A program made the translations under genes and the position numbers. Of a stretch of DNA of 64,000 bases, positions 19,739 through 33,500 are shown in pieces. Position 1 is the first letter of the stretch; each line of letters starts with the position of its first letter. This DNA is from Elmis aenea (Eukaryota; Arthropoda; Insecta; Coleoptera; Elmidae): contig OX393578.1 of NCBI GenBank assembly GCA_947652605.1, forward strand, positions 55,683,415 to 55,747,414, read 5' to 3'. The notes below the pieces were generated by a model. That model made no database searches and was not told where the DNA came from. It was given only the letters and a program-made list of their open reading frames with translations.

Positions 19739-22700
19739 TCCTTGAGCGACTATTTCGAAACAATTTTAATTATTGATTTGTATATCACAGGAACAGTTTA
19801 TCTATCGCCTCTTTACATGAATACAATTGTTTTGCATATGTCTTTCAATAAGCTGGCTTTAATTTTTAATAATTTCCTAAAAATACCGTGCTTTAGTTAA
19901 TACATATGTTCCTTGAGCGACTGTTTCTGAACAATTTTAATTATTGATTTGTATATCACAGGAACAGTTTATCCATCGCCTCTTTACATGAATACAATTG
20001 TTTTGCATATGTCTTTCAATGAGCTGGTTTTAATTTTTAATAATTTCCTAAAAATACCGTGCTTTAGTTAATACATATGTTCCTTGAGCGACTATTTCTA
20101 AACAATTTTAATTATGGATTTGTATATCACAGGAACAGTTTATCCATCGCCTCTTTACATGAATAAAATTGTTTTGCATATGTCTTTCAATGAGCTGGTT
20201 TTAATTTTTAATAATTTCCTAAAAATACCGTGCTTTAGTTAATACATATGTTCCTTGAGCGACTATTTCGAAACAATTTTAATTATTGATTTGTATATCA
20301 CAGGAACAGTTTATCCATCGCCTCTTTACATGAATACAATTGTTTTGCATATGTCTTTCAATGAGCTGGTTTTAATTTTTAATAATTTCCTAAAAATACC
20401 GTGCTTTAGTTAATACATATGTTCCTTGAGCGACTATTTCGAAACAATTTTAATTATTGATTTGTATGTCACAGAAACAGTTTATCTATCGCCTCTTTAC
20501 AGGAATACAATTGTTTTGCATATGTCTTTCAATGAGCTGGTTTTAATTTTTAATAATTTCCTAAAAATACCGTGCTTTAGTTAATACATATGTTCCTTGA
20601 GCGACTATTTCTGAACAATTTTAATTATTGATTTGTATATCACAGAAACAGTTTATCCATCGCCTCTTTACAGGAATACAATTGTTTTGCATATGTCTTT
20701 CAATGAGCTGGTTTTAATTTTTAAAAATTTCCTAAAAATACCGTGCTTTAGTTAATACATATGTTTCTTGTGCGACTATTTCGAAACAATTTTAATTATT
20801 GATTTGTATATGACAGGAACAGTTTATCCATCGCCTTTTTACATGAATAAAATTGTTTTGCATATGTCTTTCAATGAGCTGGTTTTAGTTTTTAATAATT
20901 TCCTAAAAATACCGTGCTTTAGTTAATACATATGTTCCTTGTGCGACTATTTTGAAACAATTTCAATTATTGATTTGTATATGACAGGAACAGTTTATCC
21001 ATCGCTTCTTAACATGAATACAATTGTTTTGCATATGTCTTTCAATGAGCTGGTTTTATTTTTTAATAATTTCCTAAAAATACCGTGCTTTAGTTAATAC
21101 ATATGTTCCTTGAGCGACTATTTCTAAACAATTTTAATTATTGATTTGTATATCACAGAAACAGTTTATCCATCGCCTCTTTACATAAATACAATTGTTT
21201 TGCATATGTCTTTCAATGAGCTGGTTTTAATTTTTAATAATTTCCTAAAAATACCGTGCTTTAGTTAATACATATGTTCCTTGAGCGACTATTTCTAAAA
21301 AAATTTAATTATTGATTTGTATATGACAGGAACAGTTTATCCATCGCTTCTTTACATGAATACAATTGTTTTGCATATGTCTTTCAATGAGCTGGTTTTA
21401 TTTTTTAATAATTTCCTAAAAATACCGTGCTTTAGTTAATACATATGTTCCTTGAGCGACTATTTCTAAACAATTTTAATTATTGATTTGTATATCACAG
21501 GAACAGTTTATCCATCGCTTCTTTACATGAATACAATTGTTTTGCGTATGTCTTTCAATGAGCTGGTTTTAATTTTTAATAATTTCCTAAAAATACCGTG
21601 CTTTAGTTAATACATATGTTCCTTGAGCGACTATTTCTAAAAAAATTTAATTATTGATTTGTATATCACAGGAACAGTTTATCCATCGCCTCTTTACATA
21701 AATACAATTGTTTTGCATATGTCTTTCAATGAGCTGGTTTTAATTTTTACTAATTTCCTAAAAATACCGTGCTTTAGTTAATACATATGTTCCTTGAGCG
21801 ACTATTTCGAAACAATTTTAATTATTAATTTGTATATGACAGGAACAGTTTATCTATCGCCTCCTTACATGAATACAATTGTTTTGCATATGTCTTTCAA
21901 TGAGCTGGTTTTAATTTTTACTAATTTCCTAAAAATACCGTGCTTTAGTTAATACATATGTTCCTTGAGCGACTATTTCTAAAAAATTTTAATTATTGAT
22001 TTGTATATCACAGGAACAGTTTATCCATCGCCTCTTTACATGAATACAATTGTTTTGCATATGTCTTTCAATGAGCTGGTTTTAATTTTTAATAATTTCC
22101 TAAAAATACCGTGCTTTAGTTAATACATATGTTCCTTGAGCGACTATTTCGAAACAATTTTAATTATTGATTTGTATATCACAGGAACAGTTTATCTATC
22201 GCCTCTTTACATGAATACAATTGTTTTGCATATGTCTTTTAATGAGCTGGCTTTAATTTTTAATAATTTCCTAAAAATACCGTGCTTTAGTTAATACATA
22301 TGTTCCTTGAGCGACTGTTTCTGAACAATTTTAATTATTGATTTGTATATCACAGGAACAGTTTATCCATCGCCTCTTTACATGAATACAATTGTTTTGC
22401 ATATGTCTTTCAATGAGCTGGTTTTAATTTTTAATAATTTCCTAAAAATACCGTGCTTTAGTTAATACATATGTTCCTTGAGCGACTATTTCTAAACAAT
22501 TTTAATTATGGATTTGTATATCACAGGAACAGTTTATCCATCGCCTCTTTACATGAATAAAATTGTTTTGCATATGTCTTTCAATGAGCTGGTTTTAATT
22601 TTTAATAATTTCCTAAAAATACCGTGCTTTAGTTAATACATATGTTCCTTGAGCGACTATTTCGAAACAATTTTAATTATTGATTTGTATATCACAGGAA

Positions 22701-25560
22701 CAGTTTATCCATCGCCTCTTTACATGAATACAATTGTTTTGCATATGTCTTTCAATGAGCTGGTTTTAATTTTTAATAATTTCCTAAAAATACCGTGCTT
22801 TAGTTAATACATATGTTCCTTGAGCGACTATTTCGAAACAATTTTAATTATTGATTTGTATGTCACAGAAACAGTTTATCCATCGCCTCTTTACAGGAAT
22901 ACAATTGTTTTGCATATGTCTTTCAATGAGCTGGTTTTAATTTTTAATAATTTCCTAAAAATACCGTGCTTTAGTTAATACATATGTTCCTTGAGCGACT
23001 ATTTCTGAACAATTTTAATTATTGATTTGTATATCACAGAAACAGTTTATCCATCGCCTCTTTACAGGAATACAATTGTTTTGCATATGTCTTTCAATAA
23101 GCTGGTTTTAATTTTTAAAAATTTCCTAAAAATACCGTGCTTTAGTTAATACATATGTTTCTTGTGCGACTATTTCGAAACAATTTCAATTATTGATTTG
23201 TATATGACAGGAACAGTTTATCCATCGCCTTTTTACATGAATAAAATTGTTTTGCATATGTCTTTCAATGAGCTGGTTTTAATTTTTAATAATTTCCTAA
23301 AAATACCGTGCTTTAGTTAATACATATGTTCCTTGTGCGACTATTTTGAAACAATTTCAATTATTGATTTGTATATGACAGGAACAGTTTATCCATCGCT
23401 TCTTTACATGAATACAATTGTTTTGCATATGTCTTTCAATGAGCTGGTTTTATTTTTTAATAATTTCCTAAAAATACCGTGCTTTAGTTAATACATATGT
23501 TCCTTGAGCGACTATTTCTAAACAATTTTAATTATTGATTTGTATATCACAGAAACAGTTTATCCATCGCCTCTTTACATGAATACAATTGTTTTGCATA
23601 TGTCTTTCAATGAGCTGGTTTTAATTTTTAATAATTTCCTAAAAATACCGTGCTTTAGTTAATACAAATGTTCCTTGAGCGACTATTTCTAAACAATTTT
23701 AATTATTGATTTGTATATCACAGGAACAGTTTATCCATCGCCTCTTTGCAGGATTACAATTGTTTTGCATATGTCTTTCAATGAGCTGGTTTTAATTTTT
23801 AATAATTTCCTAAAAATACCGTGCTTTAGATAATACATATGTTCCTTGAGCGACTATTTCTAAACAATTTTAATTATTGATTTGTATATCACAGGAACAG
23901 TTTATCCATCGCCTCTTTACAGGAATACAATTGTTTTGCATATGTCTTTCAATGAGCTGGTTTTAATTTTTAATAATTTCCTAAAAATACCGTGCATTAG
24001 TTAATACATATGTTCCTTGAGCGACTATTTCTGAACAATTTTAATTATTAATTTGTATATCACAGGAACAGTTTATCCATCGCCTCTTTACATGAATACA
24101 ATTATTTTGCATATGTCTTTCAATGAGCTGGTTTTAATTTTTAATAATTTCCTAAAAATACCGTGCTTTAGTTAATACATATGTTCCTTAAGCGACTATT
24201 TCTAAAAAATTTTAATTATTGATTTGTATATCACAGGAACAGTTTATCCATCGCCTCTTTACATGAATACAATTGTTTTGCATATGTCTTTCAATGAGCT
24301 GGTTTTAATTTTTAATAATTTCCTAAAAATACCGTGCTTTAGTTAATACATATGTTCCTTGAGCGACTATTTCGAAACAATTTTAATTATTGATTTGTAT
24401 ATGACAGGAACAGTTTATCCATCGCCTCTTTACATGAATACAATTGTTTTGCATATGTCTTTCAATGAGCTGGCTTTAATTTTTAATAATTTCCTAAAAA
24501 TACCGTGCTTTAGTTAATACATAATATGTTCCTTGAGCGACTGTTTCTGAACAATTTTAATTATTGATTTGTATATCACAGGAACAGTTTATCCATCGCC
24601 TCTTTACATGAATACAATTGTTTTGCATATGTCTTTCAATGAGCTGGTTTTAATTTTTAATAATTTCCTAAAAATACCGTGCTTTAGTTAATACATATGT
24701 TCCTTGAGCGACTATTTCTAAACAATTTTAATTATGGATTTGTATATCACAGGAACAGTTTATCCATCGCCTCTTTACATGAATACAATTGTTTTGCATA
24801 TGTCTTTCAATGAGCTGGTTTTAATTTTTAATAATTTCCTAAAAATACCGTGCTTTAGTTAATACATATGTTCCTTGAGCGACTATTTCTGAACAATTTT
24901 AATTATTGATTTGTATGTCACAGAAACAGTTTATCCATCGCCTCTTTACAGGAATACAATTGTTTTGCATATGTCTTTCAATGAGCTGGTTTTAATTTTT
25001 AATAATTTCCTAAAAATACCGTGCTTTAGTTAATACATATGTTCCTTGAGCGACTATTTCTGAACAATTTTAATTATTGATTTGTATATCACAGAAACAG
25101 TTTATCCATCGCCTCTTTACAGGAATACAATTGTTTTGCATTTGTCTTTCAATGAGCTGGTTTTAATTTTTAAAAATTTCCTAAAAATACCGTGCTTTAG
25201 TTAATACATATGTTTCTTGTGCGACTATTTCGAAACAATTTCAATTATTGATTTGTATATGACAGGAACAGTTTATCCATCGCCTTTTTACATGAATAAA
25301 ATTGTTTTGCATATGTCTTTCAATGAGCTGGTTTTAATTTTTAATAATTTCCTAAAAATACCGTGCTTTAGTTAATACATATGTTCCTTGTGCGACTATT
25401 TTGAAACAATTTCAATTATTGATTTGTATATGACAGGAACAGTTTATCCATCGCTTCTTTACATGAATACAATTGTTTTGCATATGTCTTTCAATGAGCT
25501 GGTTTTATTTTTTAATAATTTCCTAAAAATACCGTGCTTTAGTTAATACATATGTTCCTT
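19739..25560. repeat. Block duplications of 14, 13 and 12 monomers
   Basis: The rare variant ATTATGGATT occurs at about 20,111, 22,505 and 24,731, and the preceding GCGACTGTTTCTGAAC and following GTATGTCACAGAAAC variants keep their relative order each time. The rare TGTTTCTTGTGCGAC occurs at 20,762, 23,156 and 25,211. Offsets are 2,394 bp (14 monomers) for copies 1 to 2. For copies 2 to 3 they are 2,226 bp (13 monomers plus 3 bp), falling to 2,055 bp (12 plus 3 bp) further along, so at least one monomer was lost within the third copy. Confidence 0.85.
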
Positions 25561-28500
25561 GAGCGACTATTTCTAAACAATTTTAATTATTGATTTGTAT
25601 ATCACAGAAACAGTTTATCCATCGCCTCTTTACATGAATACAATTGTTTTGCATATGTCTTTCAATGAGCTGGTATTAATTTTTAATAATTTCCTAAAAA
25701 TACCGTGCTTTAGTTAATACATATGTTCCTTGTGCGACTATTCGAAACAATTTCAATTATTGATTTGTATATCACAGGAACAGTTTATCCATCGCCTCTT
25801 TACATGAATACAATTGTTTTGCATATGTCTTTCAATGAGCTGGTTTTAATTTTTAATAATTTCCTAAAAATACCGTGCTTTAGTTAATACATATGTTCCT
25901 TGAGCGACTATTTCTAAACAATTTTAATTATTGATTTGTATATCACAGGAACAGTTTATCCATCGCCTCTTTACAGGAATACAATTGTTTTGCATATGTC
26001 TTTCAATGAGCTGGTTTTAATTTTAATAATTTCCTAAAAATACCGTGCATTAGTTAATACATATGTTCCTTGAGCGACTATTTCTGAACAATTTTAATTA
26101 TTGATTTGTATATTACAGGAACAGTTTATCCATCGCCTCTTTACATGAATACAATTGTTTTGCATATGTCTTTCAATGAGCTGGTTTTAATTTTTAATAA
26201 TTTCCTAAAAATACCGTGCTTTAGTTAATACATATGTTCCCTGAGCGACTATTTCTAAACGATTTTAATTATTGATTTGTATATCACAGGAACAGTTTAT
26301 CCATCGCCTCTTTACATGAATACAATTGTTTTGCATATGTCTTTCAATGAGCTGGTTTTAATTTTTAATAATTTCCTAAAAATACCGTGCTTTAGTTAAT
26401 ACATTATGTTCCTTGTGCGACTATTTCGAAACAATTTCAATTATTGATTTGTATATGACAGGAACAGTTTATCCATCGCTTCTTTACATGAATACAATTG
26501 TTTTGCATATGTCTTTCAATGAGCTGGTTTTATTTTTTAATAATTTCCTAAAAAATACCGTGCTTTAGTTAATACATATGTTCCTTGAGCGACTATTTCT
26601 GAACAATTTTAATTATTGATTTGTATATCACAGAAACAGTTTATCCATCGCCTCTTTACAGGAATACAATTGTTTTGCATATGTCTTTCAATGAGCTGGT
26701 TTTAATTTTTAAAAATTTCCTAAAAATACCGTGCTTTAGTTAATACATATGTTTCTTGAGCGACTATTTCTGAACAATTTTAATTATAGATTTGTATATC
26801 ACAGAAACAGTTTATCCATCGCCTCTTTACAGGAATACAATTGTTTTGCATATGTCTTTCAATGAGCTGGTTTTAATTTTAATAATTTCCTAAAAATACC
26901 GTGCTTTAGTTAATACATATGTTCCTTGAGCGACTATATCGAAACTATTTTAATTATTGATTTGTATATGACAGGAACAGTTTATCCATCGCCTCTTTAC
27001 ATGAATACAATTGTTTTGCATATGTCTTTCAATGAGCTGGTTTTAATTTTTAATAATTTCCTAAAAATACCGTGCTTTAGTTAATACATATGTTCCTTGA
27101 GCGACTATTTCGAAACAATTTTAATTATTGATTTGTATATCACAGGAACAGTTTATCCATCGCCTCTTTACATGAATACAATTGTTTTGCATATGTCTTT
27201 CAATAAGCTGGTTTTAATTTTAATAATTTCCTAAAAATACCGTGCTTTAGTTAATACATATGTTCCTTGAGCGACTATTTCGAAACAATTTTAATTATTG
27301 ATTTGTATATCACAGGAACAGTTTATCTATCGCCTCTTTACATGAATACAATTGTTTTGCTTATGTCTTTCAATGAGCTGGTTTTAATTTTTAATAATTT
27401 CCTAAAAATACCGTGCTTTAGTTAATACATATGTTTCTTGAGCGACTATTTTTGAACAATTTTAATTATTGATTTGTATATCACAGAAACAGTTTATCCA
27501 TCGCCTCTTTACATGAATACAATTGTTTTGCATATGTCTTTCAATGAGCTGGTATTAATTTTTAATAATTTCCTAAAAATACCGTGCTTTAGTTAATACA
27601 TATGTTCCTTGTGCGACTATTTCGAAACAATTTCAATTATTGATTTGTATATCACAGGAACAGTTTTATCCATCGCCCTCTTTACATGAATACAATTGTT
27701 TTGCATATGTCTTTCAATGAGCTGCTTTTAATTTTTAATAATTTCCTAAAAATACCGTGCTTTAGTTAATACATATGTTCCTTAAGCGACTATTTCTAAA
27801 CAATTTTAATTATTGATTTGTATATCACAGGAACAGTTTATCCATCGCCTCTTTACAGGAATACAATTGTTTTGCATATGTCTTTCAATGAGCTGGTTTT
27901 AATTTTTAATAATTTCCTAAAAACACCGTGCATTAGTTAATACATATGTTCCTTGAGCGACTATTTCTGAACAATTTTAATTATTAATTTGTATATCACA
28001 GGAACAGTTTATCCATCGCCTCTTTACATGAATACAATTGTTTTGCATATGTCTTTCAATGAGCTGGTTTAATTTTTAATAATTTCCTAAAAATACCGTG
28101 CTTTAGTTAATACATATGTTCCTTGAAAGACTATTTCTAAAAAATTTTAATTATTGATTTGTATATCACAGGAACAGTTTATCCATCGCCTCTTTACATG
28201 AATACAATTGTTTTGCATATGTCTTTCAATGAGCTGGTTTTAATTTTTAATAATTTCCTAAAAATACCGTGCTTTAGTTAATACATATGTTCACTTGAGC
28301 GACTATTTCGAAACAATTTTAATTATTGATTTGTATATCACAGGAACAGTTTATCCATCGCCTCTTTACATGAATACAATTGTTTTTGCATATGTCTTTC
28401 AATGAGCTGGTTTTAATTTTTAATAATTTCACTAAAAATACCGTGCTTTAGTTAATACATATGTTCCTTGAGCGACTATTTCTGAACAATTTTAATTATT

Positions 28501-30122
28501 GATTTGTATGTCACAGAAACAGTTTATCCATCGCCTCTTTACAGGAATACAATTGTTTTGCATATGTCTTTCAATGAGCTGGTTTTAATTTTTAATAATT
28601 TCCTAAAAATACCGTGCTTTAGTTAATAGCATATGTTCCTTGAGCGACTATTTCTGAACAATTTTAATTATTGATTTGTATATCACAGAAACAGTTTATC
28701 CATCGCCTCTTTACAGGAATACAATTGTTTTGCATTTGTCTTTTCAATGAGCTGGTTTTAATTTTTAAAAATTTCCTAAAAAATACCGTGCTTTAGTTAA
28801 TACATATGTTTCTTGTGCGACTATTTCGAAACAATTTCAATTATTGATTTGTATATGACAGGAACAGTTTATCTCCATCGCCTTTTTACATGAATAAAAT
28901 TGTTTTGCATATGTCTTTCAATGAGCTGGTTTTAATTTTTAATAATTTCCTAAAAAATACCGTGCTTTAGTTAATACATATGTTCCTTGTGCGACTATTT
29001 TGAAAACAATTTCAATTATTGATTTGTATATGACAGGAACAGTTTATCCATCGCTTCTTTACATGAATACAATTGTTTTGCATATGTCTTTCAATGAGCT
29101 GGTTTTATTTTTTAATAATTTCCTAAAAATACCGTGCTTTAGTTAATACATATGTTCCTTGAGCGACTATTTCTAAACAATTTTAATTATTGATTTGTAT
29201 ATCACAGAAACAGTTTATCCATCGCCTCTTTACATGAATACAATTGTTTTGCATATGTCTTTTCAATGAGCTGGTATTAATTTTTAATAATTTCCTAAAA
29301 ATACCGTGCTTTAGTTAATACATATGTTCCTCTGTGCGACTATTTCGAAACAATTTCAATTATTGATTTGTATATCACAGGAACAGTTTATCCATCGCCT
29401 CTTTACATGAATACAATTGTTTTGCATATGTCTTTCAATGAGCTGGTTTTAATTTTTAATAATTTCCTAAAAATACCGTGCTTTAGTTAATACATATGTT
29501 CCTTGAGCGACCTATTTCTAAACAATTTTAATTATTGATTTGTATATCACAGGAACAGTTTATCCATCGCCTCTTTACAGGAATACAATTGTTTTGCATA
29601 TGTCTTTCAATGAGCTGGTTTTAATTTTTAATAATTTCCTAAAATACCGTGCCATTAGTTAATACATATGTTCCTTGAGCGACTATTTCTGAACAATTTT
29701 AATTATTGATTTGTATATCACAGGAACAGTTTATCCATCGCCTCTTTACATGAATACAATTGTTTTGCATATGTCTTTCAATGAGCTGGTTTTAATTTTT
29801 AATAATTTCCTAAAAATACCGTGCTTTAGTTAATACATATGTTCCTTGAGCGACTATTTCTAAACGATTTTAATTATTGATTTGTATATCACAGGAACAG
29901 TTTATCCATCGCCTCTTTACATGAATACAATTGTTTTGCATATGTCTTTCAATGAGCTGGTTTTAATTTTTAATAATTTCCCTAAAAATACCGTGCTTTA
30001 GTTAATACATTAGTTCCTTGTGCGACTATTTCGAAACAATTTCAATTATTGATTTGTATATGACAGGAACAAGTTTATCCATCGCTTCTTTACATGAATA
30101 CAATTGTTTTGCATATGTCTTT
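25211..30122. repeat. 21-monomer block repeated up to the assembly gap
   Basis: The series of monomers starting with TGTTTCTTGTGCGAC at 25,211 recurs at 28,807 in the same variant order. That order is GCCTTTTTACATGAATAAAA, then the GCTTCTTT and TTTTATTTTTT monomer, then CTGGTATTAAT, then GTGCATTAG, then AAACGATTTT, then an odd ACATTA boundary. The offset rises from 3,596 to 3,605 bp because the second copy carries many extra single bases. It may be a true duplication or a redundant contig end. Confidence 0.75.
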
Positions 30123-30322
30123 NNNNNNNNNNNNNNNNNNNNNNNNNNNNNNNNNNNNNNNNNNNNNNNNNNNNNNNNNNNNNNNNNNNNNNNNNNNNNN
30201 NNNNNNNNNNNNNNNNNNNNNNNNNNNNNNNNNNNNNNNNNNNNNNNNNNNNNNNNNNNNNNNNNNNNNNNNNNNNNNNNNNNNNNNNNNNNNNNNNNNN
30301 NNNNNNNNNNNNNNNNNNNNNN
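30123..30322. other. 200-N assembly gap inside the satellite
   Basis: Exactly 200 N, a conventional placeholder. The left flank ends GCATATGTCTTT and the right begins TCAATGAGCTGG, so the flanks meet within one base of monomer phase. The true gap length is unknown. Open frames that run through the N tract are meaningless. Confidence 0.99.
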
Positions 30323-30550
30323 TCAATGAGCTGGTTATAATTTTTAATAATTTCCTAAAAATACCGTGCTTTAGTTAATACATAATTATGTTTCTTGAGC
30401 GACTATTTCTGAACAATTTTAATTATTGATTTGTATATCACAGAAACAGTTTATCCATCGCCTCTTTACAGGAATACAATTGTTTTGCATATGTCTTTCA
30501 ATGAGCTGGTTTTAATTTTTAAACATTTCCTAAAAATACCGTGCTTTAGT

Positions 30551-33500
30551 TAATACATATGTTCCTTGAGCGACTATTTCTGAACAATTTTAATTATTGA
30601 TTTGTATATCACAGAAACAGTTTATCCATCGCCTCTTTACAGGAATACAATTGTTTTGCATATGTCTTTCAATGAGCTGGTTTTAATTTTTAATAATTTC
30701 CTAAATATACCGTGCTTTAGTTAATACATATGTTCCTTGAGCGACTATTTCTGAACAATTTTAATTATTGATTTGTATATCACAGAAACAGTTTATCCAT
30801 TGCCTCTTTACATGAATACAATTGTTTTGCATATGTCTTTCAAAGAGCTGGTTTTAATTTTTACTAATTTCCTAAAAATACCGTGCTTTAGTTAATACAT
30901 ATGTTCCTTGTGCGACTATTTCGAAACAATTTCAATTATTGATTTGTATATGACAGGAACAGTTTATCCATCGCCTTTTTACATGAATAAAATTGTTTTG
31001 CATATGTCTTTCAATGAGCTGGTTTTAATTTTTAATAATTTCCTAAAAATACCGTGCTTTAGTTAATACATATGTTCCTTGTGCGACTATTTTGAAACTA
31101 TTTCAATTATTGATTTGTATATGACAGGAACAGTTTATCCATCGCTTCTTTACATGAATACAATTGTTTTGCATATGTCTTTCAATGAGCTGGTTTTATT
31201 TTTTAATAATTTCCTAAAAATACCGTGCTTTAGTTAATACATATGTTCCTTGAGCGACTATTTCTAAACAATTTTAATTATTGATTTGTATATCACAGAA
31301 ACAGTTTATCCATCGCCTCTTTACATGAATACAATTGTTTTGCATATGTCTTTCAATGAGCTGGTATTAATTTTTAATAATTTCCTAAAAATACCGTGCT
31401 TTAGTTAATACATATGTTCCTTGTGCGACTATTTCGAAACAATTTCAATTATTGATTTGTATATGACAGGAACAGTTTATCCATCGCCTCTTTACATGAA
31501 TACAATTGTTTTGCATATGTCTTTCAATGAGCTGGTTTTAATTTTTAATAATTTCCTAAAAATACCGTGCTTTAGTTAATACATATGTTCCTTGAGCGAC
31601 TATTTCTAAACAATTTTAATTATTGATTTGTATATCACAGGAACAGTTTATCCATCGCCTCTTTACAGGAATACATTTGTTTTGCATATGTCTTTCAATG
31701 AGCTGGTTTTAATTTTTAATAATTTCCTAAAAATACCGTGCATTAGTTAATACATATGTTCCTTGAGCGACTATTTCTGAACAATTTTAATTATTGATTT
31801 GTATATCACAGGAACAGTTTATCCATCGCCTCTTTACATGAATACAATTGTTTTGCATATGTCTTTCAATGAGCTGGTTTTAATTTTTAATAATTTCCTA
31901 AAAATACCGTGCTTTAGTTAATACATATGTTCCTTGGGCGACTATTTCTAAACGATTTTAATTATTGATTTGTATATCACAGGAACAGTTTATCCATCGC
32001 CTCTTTACATGAATACAATTGTTTTGCATATGTCTTTCAATGAGCTGGTTTTAATTTTTAATAATTTCCTAAAAATACCGTGCTTTAGTTAATACATATG
32101 TTCCTTGAGCGACTATTTCTAAACAATTTTAAATATTGATTTGTACATCACAGGAACAGTTTATCCATCGCCTCTAGACATAAATACAATTGTTTTGCAT
32201 ATGTCTTTCAATGAGCTGGCATTAATTTTTAATAATTTCCTAAAAATACCGTGCTTTAGTTAATACATATGTTCCTTGTGCGACTATTTCGAAACAATTT
32301 CAATTATTGATTTGTATATGACAGGAACAGTTTATCCATCGCCTCTTTACATGAATACAATTGTTTTGCATATGTCTTTCAATGAGCTGGTTTTAATTTT
32401 TAATAATTTCCTAAAAATACCGTGCTTTAGTTAATACATATGTTCCTTGAGCGACTGTTTCTAAACAATTTTAATTATTGATTTGTATATCACAGGAACA
32501 GTTTATCCATCGCCTCTTTACAGGAATACAATTTTTTTGCATATGTCTTTCAATGAGCTGGTTTTAATTTTTAATAATTTCCTAAAAATACCGTGCATTA
32601 GTTAATACATATGTTCCTTGAGCGACTATTTCTGAACAATTTTAATTATTGATTTGTATATCACAGGAACAGTTTATCCATCGCCTCTTTACATGAATAC
32701 AATTGTTTTGCATATGTCTTTCAATGAGCTGGTTTTAATTTTTAATAATTTCCTAAAAATACCGTGCTTTAGTTAATACATATGTTCCTTGAGCGACTAT
32801 TTCGAAACAATTTTAATTATTGATTTGTATATCACAGGAACAGTTTATTTATCGCCTCTTTACATGAATACAATTGTTTTGCATATGTCTTTCAATGAGC
32901 TGGTTTTAATTTTTAATAATTTCCTAAAAATACCGTGCTTTAGTTAATACATATGTTCCTTGAGCGACTATTTCGAAACAATTTTAATTATTGATTTGTA
33001 TATCACAGGAACAGTTTATCCATCGCCTCTTTACATGAATACAATTGTTTTGCATATGTCTTTCAATGAGCTGGTTTTAATTTTTAATAATTTCCTAAAA
33101 ATACCGTGCTTTAGTTAATACATATGTTCCTTGAGCGACTATTTCTAAACAATTTTAATTATTGATTTGTATATGACAGGAACAGTTTATCCATTGCCTC
33201 TTTACATGAATACAATTGTTTTGCATATGTCTTTCAATGAGCTGGTTTTAATTTTTAATAATTTCCTAAAAATACCGTGCTTTAGTTAATACATATGTTC
33301 CTTGAGCGACTATTTCTAAACAATTTTAATTATTGATTTGTATATCACAGGAACAGTTTATCCATCGCCTCTTTACATGAATAAAATTGTTTTGCATATG
33401 TCTTTCAATGAGCTGGTTTTAATTTTTAATAATTTCCTAAAAATACCGTGCTTTAGTTAATACATATGTTCCTTGAGCGACTATTTCTGAACAATTTTAA

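Noticed and set aside
30018..30378. Open frames crossing the gap
   Set aside because: They are artefacts of the N tract inside satellite monomers.
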